A stretch of DNA of 48,198 bases from DATKGW01 sp035510605 (GCA_035510605.1 DATKGW010000024.1:1-48198), one strand, 5' to 3'; numbered from the stretch's first letter, positions 1 to 8,678 are shown. The notes: a model not told the origin generated them from the sequence alone. Numbers and translations are program-made.

Positions 1-141
1 GGTGTAGTCAATGTCACCGACCTGTCTGTCTTAGCCACCAACTGGGGCAGAACCAGTGCTACCCATGCCCAAGGCGATGCCAATAGTGACGGCACCATTA
101 ATATCTATGATTTATCTATTCTAGCCAGTCAGTGGGGGCAG
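1..141 (+). repeat. Dockerin cassette copy 1, perfect inverted match to the right window edge
   Basis: These bases equal the reverse complement of 48058-48198 without a mismatch; identity stops at 142 (a here, g in the other copy). Against the complete copy at 1585-1743 I count about six differences. This is the coding DNA of the two-loop dockerin, minus its first 18 bases. Confidence 0.95.
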
Positions 142-1347
142 ACTATTACTCCAACACCAACAGCCGTTAATGTTATCAACTACGGAGCTACTGGCAATGG
201 GACAACCGATGATACTGCTGCAATTGGTAGAGCCTTAAGCGCAGCGGTAAGCAGCACAAAAACCGTGTACATTCCGGCTGGCACCTACAAGATAAGCTCC
301 ATTACTGTACCAGACGGACTGACGATTACCGGCGCTGGCCAGACCGCCAGCTGGTTAAAGGGTCATATAGATTTTGGCAGTAACCAATATTTTAGTGATT
401 TAAAAATTGGCGACAGTGGTGTCTCTGCGATACACAACATAAATGGTGCTTCAACCACGACATTTGAACGCGTACATTTCCGTGGTGGGGGTGGTGCTGC
501 ATACACACCAGTTGTCTTCATCGGTGAATATTATCCATCAGCAGGTGCTAGCAACCATATCACACTTAAAGACTGTGAAATCGAACGGAACCTGGGGACT
601 GAAACAACTGCATGGTTTGAAGGAGGCTATAACGATGTGACAATCTGGGTTGGTAAGCTATCACCGGTAGACAGCGTCACTTTTGACGGTTGTCACTTTG
701 GCGTTTCCAATGGACAAGGCGGGCATGATATCGGTTCGCCGCGTATGGACATGGAGGTTTACATAGATGGAGATCATAGTGACTTCTCTGTTGGTTGGAG
801 TAATATCACGGTTCGAAACAGCATTTTTGAAGCAGCCGATGGTCAGACACTTGATTTTTCGGATGCATCATACGCTCGCGGTAACGGCGTACTGGTTGAG
901 AATAATGTTTTTATGGGCGGTGGCTATAAAAGAGCCAACTGGGCTAACACCCTTGTACTCGAAGAACCAATGGGTGTAATAATTAGAAACAATACCTTTT
1001 ACCGCGGCGGATCAACAGGCGGAGCATGGGGTAACAGTTTGCAGATGAGCAATACAGACCAAGATGTTGGTGGCCCAAATACGTCCATAACTGGTAATAC
1101 TTTTGATCTTAACCATGATAACGGTATTGCGACTGGTGATGATTGGCCGATTGTCTTGAATGGATTGGGAAACACCTTTAGTGGGAATACAATCGATTGT
1201 AATTACGGTACTCTGCCAATCATCTTGCTGGACAATGCCCAAAACAACGTTGTTACCGGCAACACCTTTAATATCGGTTCGCGCAGTCTGTTTGGCTCAG
1301 TCAACGGTTCTTCCGCCAACACGACTAGCCCGAATACAGTAAACTAG
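1..1347 (+). CDS. Secreted dockerin + parallel beta-helix (pectate-lyase-3-like) protein, 5' truncated
   Basis: The reading frame is open from the first base, so the real start lies outside the window. The visible part (448 codons) opens inside a dockerin: the end of a first calcium loop (GVVNVTDLSVLATNWG) and a complete second loop (GDANSDGTINIYDLS). A short TPTPT-type linker leads to INYGATGNGTTDDTAAIGRAL, the start signature of pectate_lyase_3-type beta-helices, where the GD/NGxTDDTxAI segment caps the helix. The rest is rich in short N-G-N-T/F turns spaced about 20-25 residues apart, as in right-handed parallel beta-helices. By comparison with the next genes the missing part should encode a signal helix and the first six residues of the dockerin. 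Function is inferred: an extracellular polysaccharide lyase or glycan-binding protein carrying a docking tag. I cannot assign catalytic residues or a substrate. Confidence 0.85.
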   Translation, partial: GVVNVTDLSVLATNWGRTSATHAQGDANSDGTINIYDLSILASQWGQTITPTPTAVNVINYGATGNGTTDDTAAIGRALSAAVSSTKTVYIPAGTYKISSITVPDGLTITGAGQTASWLKGHIDFGSNQYFSDLKIGDSGVSAIHNINGASTTTFERVHFRGGGGAAYTPVVFIGEYYPSAGASNHITLKDCEIERNLGTETTAWFEGGYNDVTIWVGKLSPVDSVTFDGCHFGVSNGQGGHDIGSPRMDMEVYIDGDHSDFSVGWSNITVRNSIFEAADGQTLDFSDASYARGNGVLVENNVFMGGGYKRANWANTLVLEEPMGVIIRNNTFYRGGSTGGAWGNSLQMSNTDQDVGGPNTSITGNTFDLNHDNGIATGDDWPIVLNGLGNTFSGNTIDCNYGTLPIILLDNAQNNVVTGNTFNIGSRSLFGSVNGSSANTTSPNTVN

Positions 1348-1411
1348 TAAAAAAACCAAGACCCAAAGCCCGTGGCAGTCTTAATTAGCTTTATGTTTAC
1401 GCAACCTGCCA

Positions 1412-1417
1412 TATAAT
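1412..1417 (+). promoter_or_regulatory. -10 box of a leaderless dockerin gene
   Basis: A perfect TATAAT ends 8 nt before the ATG at 1426, so transcription should begin at or next to the start codon. There is no Shine-Dalgarno sequence and no clear -35 box. The weak inverted repeat AAGAC/GTCTT at 1358-1382 may end the preceding gene's transcript. Confidence 0.6.
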
Positions 1418-1425
1418 AAATAACA

Positions 1426-2550
1426 ATGCCCCACCCTAAATCTTCTCACTCTAAAATAGCTATCGGTTCTACTCTCTTCAAGCAGTTCTCTATGATGAGG
1501 TTATCATTAGCCGGTTTGATCCTCATTTTTGCTTCCGTCGGTACCTATCTGCTGATAAGCAGCCGTGCCGCCTCTACCCTGACAGCCGACTTTAACTCTG
1601 ATGGTGTAGTCAATGTCACCGACCTGTCTGTCTTAGCCACCAACTGGGGCAGAACCACTGCTACACATGCCCAAGGCGATGCCAATAGTGATGGCACCAT
1701 TAATATCTATGATTTATCCATTCTAGCCAGCCAGTGGGGACAGACAAATACAACGCCAGCTCCTGATCCTAATTGGCAAACTTCTCTCGCCAATGCTCAA
1801 GCCGGTGATGTAATAGTCATTCCCGAAGGCACATATACACTTACCCAAGGGCAAGTACAGTGGCCAGGCGGTGATTTGTATTGTAATCTTGTTATCCCTT
1901 CGGGCGTAACTCTAAAAGGTTCAGGTGTGGGTAAAACTATTCTGGTCGGAGGTGGCACAACTTCTACAAACGTAATTGGTTCTGTTAGCACAACTAATAT
2001 TGCCATAAGCGATATGACAATTATGGTAGATATCTCTCGTAAGGGTAGTACGAGCCAGGATGGTATTAAGATGGAGAATGTCGATGGGGCGACAGTTAGC
2101 AATGTAGAACTAAAATACCTTTACATCGCCAGCAATATTATCGGTTCGCGCAATGTTACCTACACGAATGTCCATGCTATTGAAAGCCAACTTGGCATCG
2201 ATGCTATCAATATCGCGACTTATACAAATACTGCCAACGTACTTATTAAGGATTCTACCGCTACCGGTATTACCAACGGTTGGGGTTTTGGTACTTATGA
2301 TGATACTTCGCAAGGTAGTGACGTACATGTTAGCGGTGTTACATTCCAAAACGACACCGCAACTGGTAACGATACTACCGGTCTCTTTTGTCATCTTTCT
2401 GACGGCCTGACGATTATAGGGGGGGACTATAGCAATAACACTAGCGAAGGAGTTAAGCTCAACACTTGTCTCAACTATCTCGTAAGCGGTGCTAATGCGA
2501 CAAATAACCCTAGCGGCAATTTTGTTTACATTGCCTCAACATCAAGATAA
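1426..2550 (+). CDS. Secreted N-terminal dockerin + parallel beta-helix protein
   Basis: A 374-aa protein. Residues 1-26 are basic/polar, about 27-46 form one membrane helix, and SSRAAS follows, whose S-R-A fits a signal peptidase I site; the mature protein would start just before the dockerin. The dockerin (residues 54-106) has two loops with D-x-N-x-D-G-x-x-N-x-x-D spacing (DFNSDGVVNVTD and DANSDGTINIYD), each followed by LSxLAxxWG. A short linker leads to a beta-helix (about 115-374) that begins NWQTSLANAQAGDVIVIPEG, typical of beta-helix domains that bind or cleave polysaccharide. The start at 1426 is chosen because TATAAT lies 8 nt upstream. It is one of four tandem paralogues; the dockerin DNA is nearly identical among them while the beta-helix is not. 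The cohesin protein at 42366-43367 is the obvious candidate partner. Enzymatic activity is not shown by the sequence. Confidence 0.85.
   Translation: MPHPKSSHSKIAIGSTLFKQFSMMRLSLAGLILIFASVGTYLLISSRAASTLTADFNSDGVVNVTDLSVLATNWGRTTATHAQGDANSDGTINIYDLSILASQWGQTNTTPAPDPNWQTSLANAQAGDVIVIPEGTYTLTQGQVQWPGGDLYCNLVIPSGVTLKGSGVGKTILVGGGTTSTNVIGSVSTTNIAISDMTIMVDISRKGSTSQDGIKMENVDGATVSNVELKYLYIASNIIGSRNVTYTNVHAIESQLGIDAINIATYTNTANVLIKDSTATGITNGWGFGTYDDTSQGSDVHVSGVTFQNDTATGNDTTGLFCHLSDGLTIIGGDYSNNTSEGVKLNTCLNYLVSGANATNNPSGNFVYIASTSR
1585..1743 (+). repeat. Dockerin cassette copy 2 (159 bp)
   Basis: Complete copy of the two-loop dockerin coding DNA, from the GCCGAC of residues A-D to the CAG of the WGQ end. 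Near-identity continues upstream into the membrane-helix code: 1521-1560 matches 2641-2680 with only a few changes. Confidence 0.9.
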
Positions 2551-2559
2551 TAAAACAGA

Positions 2560-2565
2560 TATAAT
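2560..2565 (+). promoter_or_regulatory. -10 box of a leaderless dockerin gene
   Basis: A perfect TATAAT ends 7 nt before the ATG at 2573, right after the stop of the previous gene (2548-2550). This favours 2573 as the start over the in-frame ATG at 2489, which would overlap the previous gene. Confidence 0.6.
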
Positions 2566-2572
2566 AAGAACT

Positions 2573-3958
2573 ATGCCCAAACTCAGACTACGTCAAAAAC
2601 CCGGAATGTCTCATCCCAGACTGCTGCTGGCAGTATTAATCCTCATCTTCGCCTCCGTCGGTACCTATCTGCTGATAAGCAGCCGTGCCGCCTCTACCCT
2701 GACAGCCGACTTTAACTCTGATAGCGTAGTCAACGTCACTGATTTATCTATTCTAGCTACCAACTGGGGCAGAACCAGTACTACCCATGCCCAAGGCGAT
2801 GCCAATAGTGATGGCACCATTAATATCTATGATTTATCTATTCTAGCCAGCCAGTGGGGACAAGCTATCACCCCGGTACCGACTGTAACTTTTAATGCCT
2901 CACCAAACAGTGTTACTTCCGGCCAGTCATCTACCCTTACCTGGAGTACCACCAACGCTACCAGTTGCACAGCCTCCGGTGCCTGGAGTGGTAGCAAGTC
3001 AACTTCTGGATCCACATCAACCGGAGCTTTGACATCTTCGAGTACCTATACATTGTCTTGCACGGGCAGCGGAGGAACCACCCAAGCCAGTACGACAGTT
3101 AGTGTCAGCGGTGGTGGTACAATGACTACCTCAGGTTCTCTGACATTGAATAATGTCCACGATGTGGTTTATGACAATGTAGATTTTGAGGGTGCCGGTA
3201 CAAACTGGGGCGCAGACGGCGGACTTATCTTAATTGAGGGAAATTCTTATAATATAACTTTCCGCAACTGTATCATCGGTACAAACCAAGACGGTCTCGG
3301 CAATGCTGTCAAGATATACACCGCCAACACTAATATTCATGACATTACATTCGAAAACTGCACTATTAAGTATCAGCCCCGGATGGGCATAGAAGTCAAC
3401 GATCGTAGTAATGCGGGCAATGGCTATGGCTACCAGCGCGTAAATATTATTAATTGTACTTTCGAAGCCAGTGCCGGCGAAGCTATCTCTTATGACGATG
3501 ATGGCGGTGCGTCCGGCAATAGCACAGTCTCCGGTAACCTGATAAAAGGCGCCGGTGTTGGTAGCAGCTATACCTACGGCGAAGGTTTCGAAATTAATGG
3601 TCCGCATAATATGACTGTCACGGGTAATACTTTTTGGGCTGCTAGAGATGGTATTTGGAATCTCCAGATGCACGATACAAATGACAGCGGTTGGGTGTTC
3701 ACTAATAATATTGTTGATGCCACCAAAATTGCAGATGGCGTGACATGGACTTATGACAGTAACCCAATAATGGCTTTTAACATTTACGGTGGAGTATTCT
3801 CTGGCAATACTATTACTAATAATGCACCAGCATGGGCCATAGCCTATATGTCGGGCGATCACAATATGGATTGGCGCACCACGACTTGGCATGATGCTAG
3901 GGGTGGTAGTTACCTGGTGCCTCAACAACTAAATGGTAGTTCCGGTAACCAGTTTTAA
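2573..3958 (+). CDS. Secreted dockerin + Ig-like + parallel beta-helix protein
   Basis: A 461-aa protein. It has a basic N-terminus, a membrane helix (about residues 17-36), SSRAAS, and a dockerin (45-97) whose first loop reads DFNSDSVVNVTD, with Ser for the usual Gly at position 6. Next comes an Ig-like module of about 80 residues (PTVTFNASPNSVTSGQSSTL, then STTNATSCTASGAWSG and STYTLSCTGSGGTTQA), a Cys-containing module I recognise from many CPR surface proteins. The beta-helix (about 185-461) contains many short N-x-T/F coils such as ITFRNCIIG and VTGNTFW. Its C-terminal part (from about EAISYDDDGG) resembles the matching part of the next gene (EAISYDSNIN), so these two helices are closer relatives than the others. 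Binding or enzymatic role on glycans is inferred only. Confidence 0.82.
   Translation: MPKLRLRQKPGMSHPRLLLAVLILIFASVGTYLLISSRAASTLTADFNSDSVVNVTDLSILATNWGRTSTTHAQGDANSDGTINIYDLSILASQWGQAITPVPTVTFNASPNSVTSGQSSTLTWSTTNATSCTASGAWSGSKSTSGSTSTGALTSSSTYTLSCTGSGGTTQASTTVSVSGGGTMTTSGSLTLNNVHDVVYDNVDFEGAGTNWGADGGLILIEGNSYNITFRNCIIGTNQDGLGNAVKIYTANTNIHDITFENCTIKYQPRMGIEVNDRSNAGNGYGYQRVNIINCTFEASAGEAISYDDDGGASGNSTVSGNLIKGAGVGSSYTYGEGFEINGPHNMTVTGNTFWAARDGIWNLQMHDTNDSGWVFTNNIVDATKIADGVTWTYDSNPIMAFNIYGGVFSGNTITNNAPAWAIAYMSGDHNMDWRTTTWHDARGGSYLVPQQLNGSSGNQF
2705..2863 (+). repeat. Dockerin cassette copy 3 (159 bp)
   Basis: The same 159-bp cassette as 1585-1743 and 4202-4360 with scattered mostly silent changes, concentrated in the first half (about 2726-2760). 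Confidence 0.88.
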
Positions 3959-4024
3959 TATATATTAGTAAACTACTAGCTCGTCTTATAATTAAGAGTA
4001 TTAAATATAAAGACAGTATAGCCC

Positions 4025-5194
4025 ATGCGCAACACTCATCTTCACCCAATACCCAAAGCGTCAAACAAAGCTGTTGTGAGTAGTGGTAATTTCGTAAATC
4101 ACCTTACTATGCCACGTATATTTTTAATTGGACTTGTATTATTTTTTGCCGCCGTAGCCTCTTACTTTATATTCTTTAGTCATGCGGCTAGCAGTTTAAG
4201 TGCCGACTTTAACTCTGATGGCGTAGTCAATGTCACCGACCTGTCTATCTTAGCCACCAACTGGGGCAGAACCACTGCTACCCATGCCCAAGGCGATGCC
4301 AATAGTGACGGCACCATTAGTATCTATGATTTATCGATTCTAGCCAGCCAGTGGGGGCAATCAATAACTTTACCAGACAGAACAATTCTGACAGACTATT
4401 ACGTGCCGGATGGAACTCACGATGTGACTTATGAAAACATTGACTTCGTTGGTGACAATGGTACCGATGCGGCTTTAACTATCAGAAATGCCTATAACCT
4501 GACTTTTATAAACTGCACCTTTCAGTCGAGCGGTTGGAACGGAGTCACTATAAATAGTATAGATGGGTCTGTCCATGATGTTATATTCCAAAATAATACT
4601 TTTAAAACCAGTTATAGGATGAACTTTGAAACTACAGAAAGAGGTTTAAATGCTGTTTACCAACGCATAAATCTAATAAATAACGTATTTGAACCTGCTG
4701 GGGGAGAAGCCATATCTTATGATTCAAATATTAACTTACCTGCGAATGTAACTATTACCGGCAACACAATCAAGGGGGCTGGTGTCACAAATAACTCAAC
4801 AGTACCGTGGGGCCAAGAACTAGAGATTAATGGCCCAGCTAATTTTACTGTGACCAATAACAAATTTTACATGTCTCGCTCGGACGCATTTAATCTCCAA
4901 AGATATACAAGTGAACCAACCGGTTGGGTGATTAACAATAACATAGTTGACTGGTCGGTACGCTACCAAAGCGTTATGCCGGCTAGTGATGCGGTGTCTA
5001 TCCTTATGGTAAATACGTATGGGGTTGATTTTAGGAACAATACCATAAAGACTTCCAGCCCGGCGGGAAGTGTCGGCTGGCTAAGTAATGATCACGACAT
5101 TGATTTTAGCGGTACAGTATTTTCGGATGCCAGCAATCGAAACGGATATGATCAATTACAACTTGAAAATGGCTGTACCAATATTACGTTATAA
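4025..5194 (+). CDS. Secreted dockerin + parallel beta-helix protein
   Basis: A 389-aa protein. The N-terminal cytoplasmic segment is about 29 residues; the membrane helix starts at MPRIFLIGLVLFFAAVASYF and ends in FSHAAS, where S-H-A fits signal peptidase I. The dockerin spans residues 60-112. The beta-helix (about 118-389) has repeated NxTF and NNxI turns. The leader-to-helix DNA differs from genes 2 and 3, but the dockerin DNA is again nearly identical, so similarity is concentrated on the dockerin. Possible promoters are TATAAT at 3987-3992 (about 26-nt leader) and the weaker GTATAG just upstream of the ATG. The stop lies 36 bp from the convergent end of der. Closest in design to the protein at 2573-3958 but without the Ig-like module. 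Confidence 0.84.
   Translation: MRNTHLHPIPKASNKAVVSSGNFVNHLTMPRIFLIGLVLFFAAVASYFIFFSHAASSLSADFNSDGVVNVTDLSILATNWGRTTATHAQGDANSDGTISIYDLSILASQWGQSITLPDRTILTDYYVPDGTHDVTYENIDFVGDNGTDAALTIRNAYNLTFINCTFQSSGWNGVTINSIDGSVHDVIFQNNTFKTSYRMNFETTERGLNAVYQRINLINNVFEPAGGEAISYDSNINLPANVTITGNTIKGAGVTNNSTVPWGQELEINGPANFTVTNNKFYMSRSDAFNLQRYTSEPTGWVINNNIVDWSVRYQSVMPASDAVSILMVNTYGVDFRNNTIKTSSPAGSVGWLSNDHDIDFSGTVFSDASNRNGYDQLQLENGCTNITL
4202..4360 (+). repeat. Dockerin cassette copy 4 (159 bp)
   Basis: Fourth copy in the left cluster. Identity drops sharply on both sides, into the different membrane-helix code upstream and the different beta-helix downstream. Confidence 0.88.
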
Positions 5195-5230
5195 TTGATT
5201 CTCTACTCTTTGGTCTTTGGTAACTTATTT

Positions 5231-6580
5231 TTATCTGCCTCGTGGCTTTGGGGCATTTGGCTGATACTCGTGTTTTTCGCTAAAGTATAATTTCAGCGGT
5301 GTTCCTTCGTAGCCAAAGCTCAGTCGCATTTGCTTATCTAAATAGCGTTTATAGCTCCAATGCAGCAGTTTGGTATGACTACCGAATACTTTAAAGGTTG
5401 GAGTTGCTTCGTCCGTTTGAGTAATGTAATTTAGCCGTGGATAACTATTTTTTAAACCGGCCGGTGGATGGGCGTCGACGGCAGCACGTAGCCACCGATT
5501 AAGCTCACTGGTACCGATCTTTTTAGTGCGGTTTTCAACAATATGTAGTACCAGCTCAAAGAGTTTAGTCACATTTTGGCCGGTTATGGAGCTGGTAAAA
5601 ATAAGTGGTGCCCAAGGCACAAATTCAAATTCAGATTTTAGTACCGGTGCTAAACTGTCGCGGGTATAAGCGTCCTTATCTTGGGCGATATCCCATTTGC
5701 TGACCGTCAATATCAACCCCTTGCCAGCCTCTTTTACTATACCGGCAATTTTTTGGTCAAGCTGCACACCGATTTCGTTGGTATCAATCAACAGTAAACA
5801 AACATCCGCTTGCTCTATAGCGCTTAAACTTCTGATAACGCTAAATTTCTCTACGCCGACCTCAATCTTACCGCTGCGGCGAATGCCAGCGGTATCAAGC
5901 AGCTCGATTTCACGGTTATTAAAACGGACCACTGCTCGGTTGATGTCTCTTGTCGTACCGGCCCTATCTGCAACAATTGCCTGCTGTTTCTTAGCCAGTG
6001 CATTAAATAATAGGCTTTTACCGACATTTGGGCGACCCAATATGGCGACGTGGATACGATTGTCATCTTCTATTATTCTGGCGACGGGCAAATCTTTCAC
6101 TATTTCGGCAAGAGCTTCTTCTATACCGCGTTGCTGGGTGGTGCTGGTTGCCAGTACCGGTTTGATACCGAGTTTAAGATAATCATTGAGATTGGCCTTA
6201 GAATTTTTATCAATCTTATTCACTATTAGCATAACCGGCTTTTTGCTCTTTAAAGCTAATTTTGCTACCCTACGATCTTCTTCGGTAACCATGACATTGG
6301 CTTCCACAACCACGATTATCACATCAGCACTATCGGCTGCCTGGGTAATTTGTTCCTGAATGGTAAATTCGAAATCATCTTCGGCATCTTTTATGCCGGC
6401 AGTATCAATAATCCAAAAATCCCGGTCCAAATACGATGCCCGGGCCATAATACTATCCCGGGTAGTACCGGGTTCACTGGCAACAATAGCCTCACGGTGG
6501 CCGATAATAGCATTAAATAAACTACTCTTGCCTACGTTGGCTCGGCCAACGATGGCAACGATTGGAACTTTACTACTCAT
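5231..6580 (-). CDS. der: Ribosome biogenesis GTPase Der (EngA)
   Basis: A 449-aa protein with two tandem GTPase domains, the hallmark of Der, needed for 50S subunit maturation. G domain 1: P-loop GRANVGKS (12-19), DTAG (59-62), NKID (121-124). G domain 2: GRPNVGKS (182-189), DTAGIRRSGK (from 229), SKWD (294-297). The C-terminal KH-like domain begins near residue 360 and includes the conserved NYITQTDEATPTFKVF region. Length and order are normal for the family. The gene is convergent with the dockerin gene at 4025-5194. A TAGTAT hexamer lies 11 nt upstream of the ATG. Confidence 0.97.
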   Translation of the reverse strand: MSSKVPIVAIVGRANVGKSSLFNAIIGHREAIVASEPGTTRDSIMARASYLDRDFWIIDTAGIKDAEDDFEFTIQEQITQAADSADVIIVVVEANVMVTEEDRRVAKLALKSKKPVMLIVNKIDKNSKANLNDYLKLGIKPVLATSTTQQRGIEEALAEIVKDLPVARIIEDDNRIHVAILGRPNVGKSLLFNALAKKQQAIVADRAGTTRDINRAVVRFNNREIELLDTAGIRRSGKIEVGVEKFSVIRSLSAIEQADVCLLLIDTNEIGVQLDQKIAGIVKEAGKGLILTVSKWDIAQDKDAYTRDSLAPVLKSEFEFVPWAPLIFTSSITGQNVTKLFELVLHIVENRTKKIGTSELNRWLRAAVDAHPPAGLKNSYPRLNYITQTDEATPTFKVFGSHTKLLHWSYKRYLDKQMRLSFGYEGTPLKLYFSEKHEYQPNAPKPRGR

Positions 6581-6648
6581 AATTCATGGTTATACTAACA
6601 CGAACAGAGGTAGAAGACCAAATTAACATTGACAATAAAAACGGTATA

Positions 6649-7302
6649 TTAGTTTATTACTTTATAATCACCTGGGGCTAAAGATCCAAGCATATAATTA
6701 CCAAACTTTATACGGTTTAGAGTTATAACCTTATAATTTAATACCTCAAATGTACGACGGATTTGGCGGTTACGGCCCTCATACATGTGAATCTCCAGCC
6801 AGGTGTTTTTATGGGTAATTTGAAATTTAGAAACGCCTTCTGTCAGTAGAACCCCACCACTTTCAATGGTCGTTTTATCTTTATCGGTTAATGGTTTGTT
6901 TAAGGTGATATGGTATACTTTTTCTTTTTGATTCGAGGGATGTGTCAACCGGTTATGTAAATTACCGTCATTGGTTAATAAAAGCAGACCACTGGAGTTT
7001 TTATCCAGACGGCCAACCGGATTTAGATGTTTAAATTCTTTAGGCAATAAATCATAAATGGTTTTACTGCCCTGCCCGTCCCGGCTGCAGACATAGCCAA
7101 CTGGTTTATTAAATAAAACATACAAATATTCTGAAGCTTTGGGCAGCGGTTTTTGATTAATCAAAACCGACTTTGTATCTGTTATATCAGTACCAACTTC
7201 AGCAATTTTGCCATTTATAGTCGCCTGTCCGGACGCAATAAGTTTATCGGCAGCCCGACGAGAAACACCAAGCCTTTGAGCTATTAACTTATTCAACCTC
7301 AT
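6649..7302 (-). CDS. Pseudouridine synthase, RsuA/RluB/RluF family
   Basis: A 217-aa protein with an N-terminal S4 RNA-binding domain (RLNKLIAQRLGVSRRAADKL, residues 1 to about 48) and the RsuA-type catalytic domain. The family motif is GRLDKNSSGLLLLTNDG, with the catalytic Asp near residue 100; YEGRNRQIRRTFE near the C-terminus is also typical. It would modify a uridine in 23S or 16S rRNA; RluB-like specificity is likely from the neighbourhood with der but is not proven. A GTG one codon upstream (7305) is an alternative start. The hexamer TACACT lies about 10 nt upstream of the ATG. Confidence 0.9.
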   Translation of the reverse strand: MRLNKLIAQRLGVSRRAADKLIASGQATINGKIAEVGTDITDTKSVLINQKPLPKASEYLYVLFNKPVGYVCSRDGQGSKTIYDLLPKEFKHLNPVGRLDKNSSGLLLLTNDGNLHNRLTHPSNQKEKVYHITLNKPLTDKDKTTIESGGVLLTEGVSKFQITHKNTWLEIHMYEGRNRQIRRTFEVLNYKVITLNRIKFGNYMLGSLAPGDYKVIN

Positions 7303-7341
7303 CACAGATACAAGTGTACCTCAAAACATTATAAATTAGAT

Positions 7342-8601
7342 TTATAGGGCTATCTGGTTGGGGTCCGGACCGGTTGTGGCTGGTTTTTGAGGTGAAGCAG
7401 CTGGTTCTTCGGGCTGTGGCTTGTCGGTTGGAGCTGGTGCAATTTCAGGTTCGTCCACCGTGACACCGGGGATTTGAGAAGCATCGACGGTTTCTAGGGG
7501 AGTTGCTTCTGGCGTCGTCGAATCATTTGTAATCGGGTTATTATTGGTCGGTGCACCTACTACGGAGCCGGTATTTGGGTTAGAGACGGGACTATTGGCT
7601 GATTCTTCGGCCATTTCTTTTTCATAAAGTTCATTTATACTGGGCTCTTCGGTATTGTTTTTTGGTGGTTCAATAACCTTCTTGCGAGCTGATGGCGGTT
7701 CTAATGAATCATCATCTGATACTACCGGAGGTACGTCTGAATTAGTTGTTTTGACCAAAATTTGACGGCCGTCGGGAGCGGTTGTTGGAGTGGAATGATT
7801 GGAGTCTGCCGACGGAGCATTATTATTAACAAAATCTTCAATTTTTTGATCGACTGCTGCTGTTTCTTCGTTTGTAGTAGTTGCAGTGGCTGTACTATCG
7901 GCGACAGAGTTAGTTGGTTTAGATTGGGTTGTTTCTGTTCCGCCGGTTATGGGATTAGCTGTTGCTGGCTGTTCTGGCTCTTTAGGTATGGTAGGTTTGT
8001 CTTCACCAGCTGGTGTCGCTAAAGTGGCATTTTGTGTATCCTTAGCTGTATCTGGTTTATCGACTACCTTGGTGTCGTCTGTGACAGGTTCCGGGGGTGG
8101 CGTTGGTGTGGCAGTAGCTGGAGTAGCGTTTTCTGCCGGAGTTGTGTTAGTAACCGGTGGCGCGACTACCGGTTGTTCGGGTGTAACTGTCGGCTCGGTT
8201 GGTTTAGTCTGGCTAGCAGAGGTTTGAGCTTCACCGGGATAAACCATCTCATGAACGACCCGGGCTACATCTTCTAAGGTTACTTGCGATTTGACTAGAT
8301 ATTTATCGGCTCCTAAACGGTCAGCCCGTTCTTTGTCTTCTGTTTGGCTAAGGGCAGTCATCATAATAACTTTAGTATTCTTAGTCTCGGGTGTCTGACG
8401 CAAGATATCAAGCATATCAAAACCACTGATTTTTGGCATCATCACATCAGCGATGATAAGATCTGGTTTTTCTTTAACAGCTAGAGATAAAGCTTCTTCT
8501 CCGTCACCTGCGGCTACGATTTCATAACCTTCGGCCATCAATCGTTCACCGTAGATCTCGCGTAAATTATTGTCATCTTCTACGAGCATTATTTTTGGCA
8601 T
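7342..8601 (-). CDS. Response regulator receiver protein with a ~290-residue disordered tail
   Basis: A 419-aa protein. Residues 1 to about 120 are a complete CheY-like receiver: acidic pair E8/D9/D10, phospho-acceptor D52 (IIADVMMPK), T82 region (IMMTALS) and the conserved K104 (YLVKSQ). From about residue 125 to the end the sequence is low-complexity, rich in Pro, Thr, Ala, Glu and Asn, with no DNA-binding domain or enzyme motif. The kinase gene at 8679-9971 lies immediately upstream on the same strand (77-bp gap), so the two are probably a pair. A TACAAT around 8652 could give the gene its own promoter with a leader of about 40 nt. Output through protein-protein contact is inferred; the tail is far longer than a linker needs to be. 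Confidence 0.88.
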   Translation of the reverse strand: MPKIMLVEDDNNLREIYGERLMAEGYEIVAAGDGEEALSLAVKEKPDLIIADVMMPKISGFDMLDILRQTPETKNTKVIMMTALSQTEDKERADRLGADKYLVKSQVTLEDVARVVHEMVYPGEAQTSASQTKPTEPTVTPEQPVVAPPVTNTTPAENATPATATPTPPPEPVTDDTKVVDKPDTAKDTQNATLATPAGEDKPTIPKEPEQPATANPITGGTETTQSKPTNSVADSTATATTTNEETAAVDQKIEDFVNNNAPSADSNHSTPTTAPDGRQILVKTTNSDVPPVVSDDDSLEPPSARKKVIEPPKNNTEEPSINELYEKEMAEESANSPVSNPNTGSVVGAPTNNNPITNDSTTPEATPLETVDASQIPGVTVDEPEIAPAPTDKPQPEEPAASPQKPATTGPDPNQIAL

Positions 8602-8678
8602 AGCGTTTGTTCTACCTTTGCTTAATTCTTTTGCTTATTTACTTGGTATTGTAACACGAGAATGGCCCCATATTACAG

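Noticed and set aside
2489..2572. An earlier in-frame ATG for the third dockerin gene
   Set aside because: It overlaps the previous gene by 62 bp, adds a segment unlike the paralogues and lies upstream of the TATAAT at 2560-2565.
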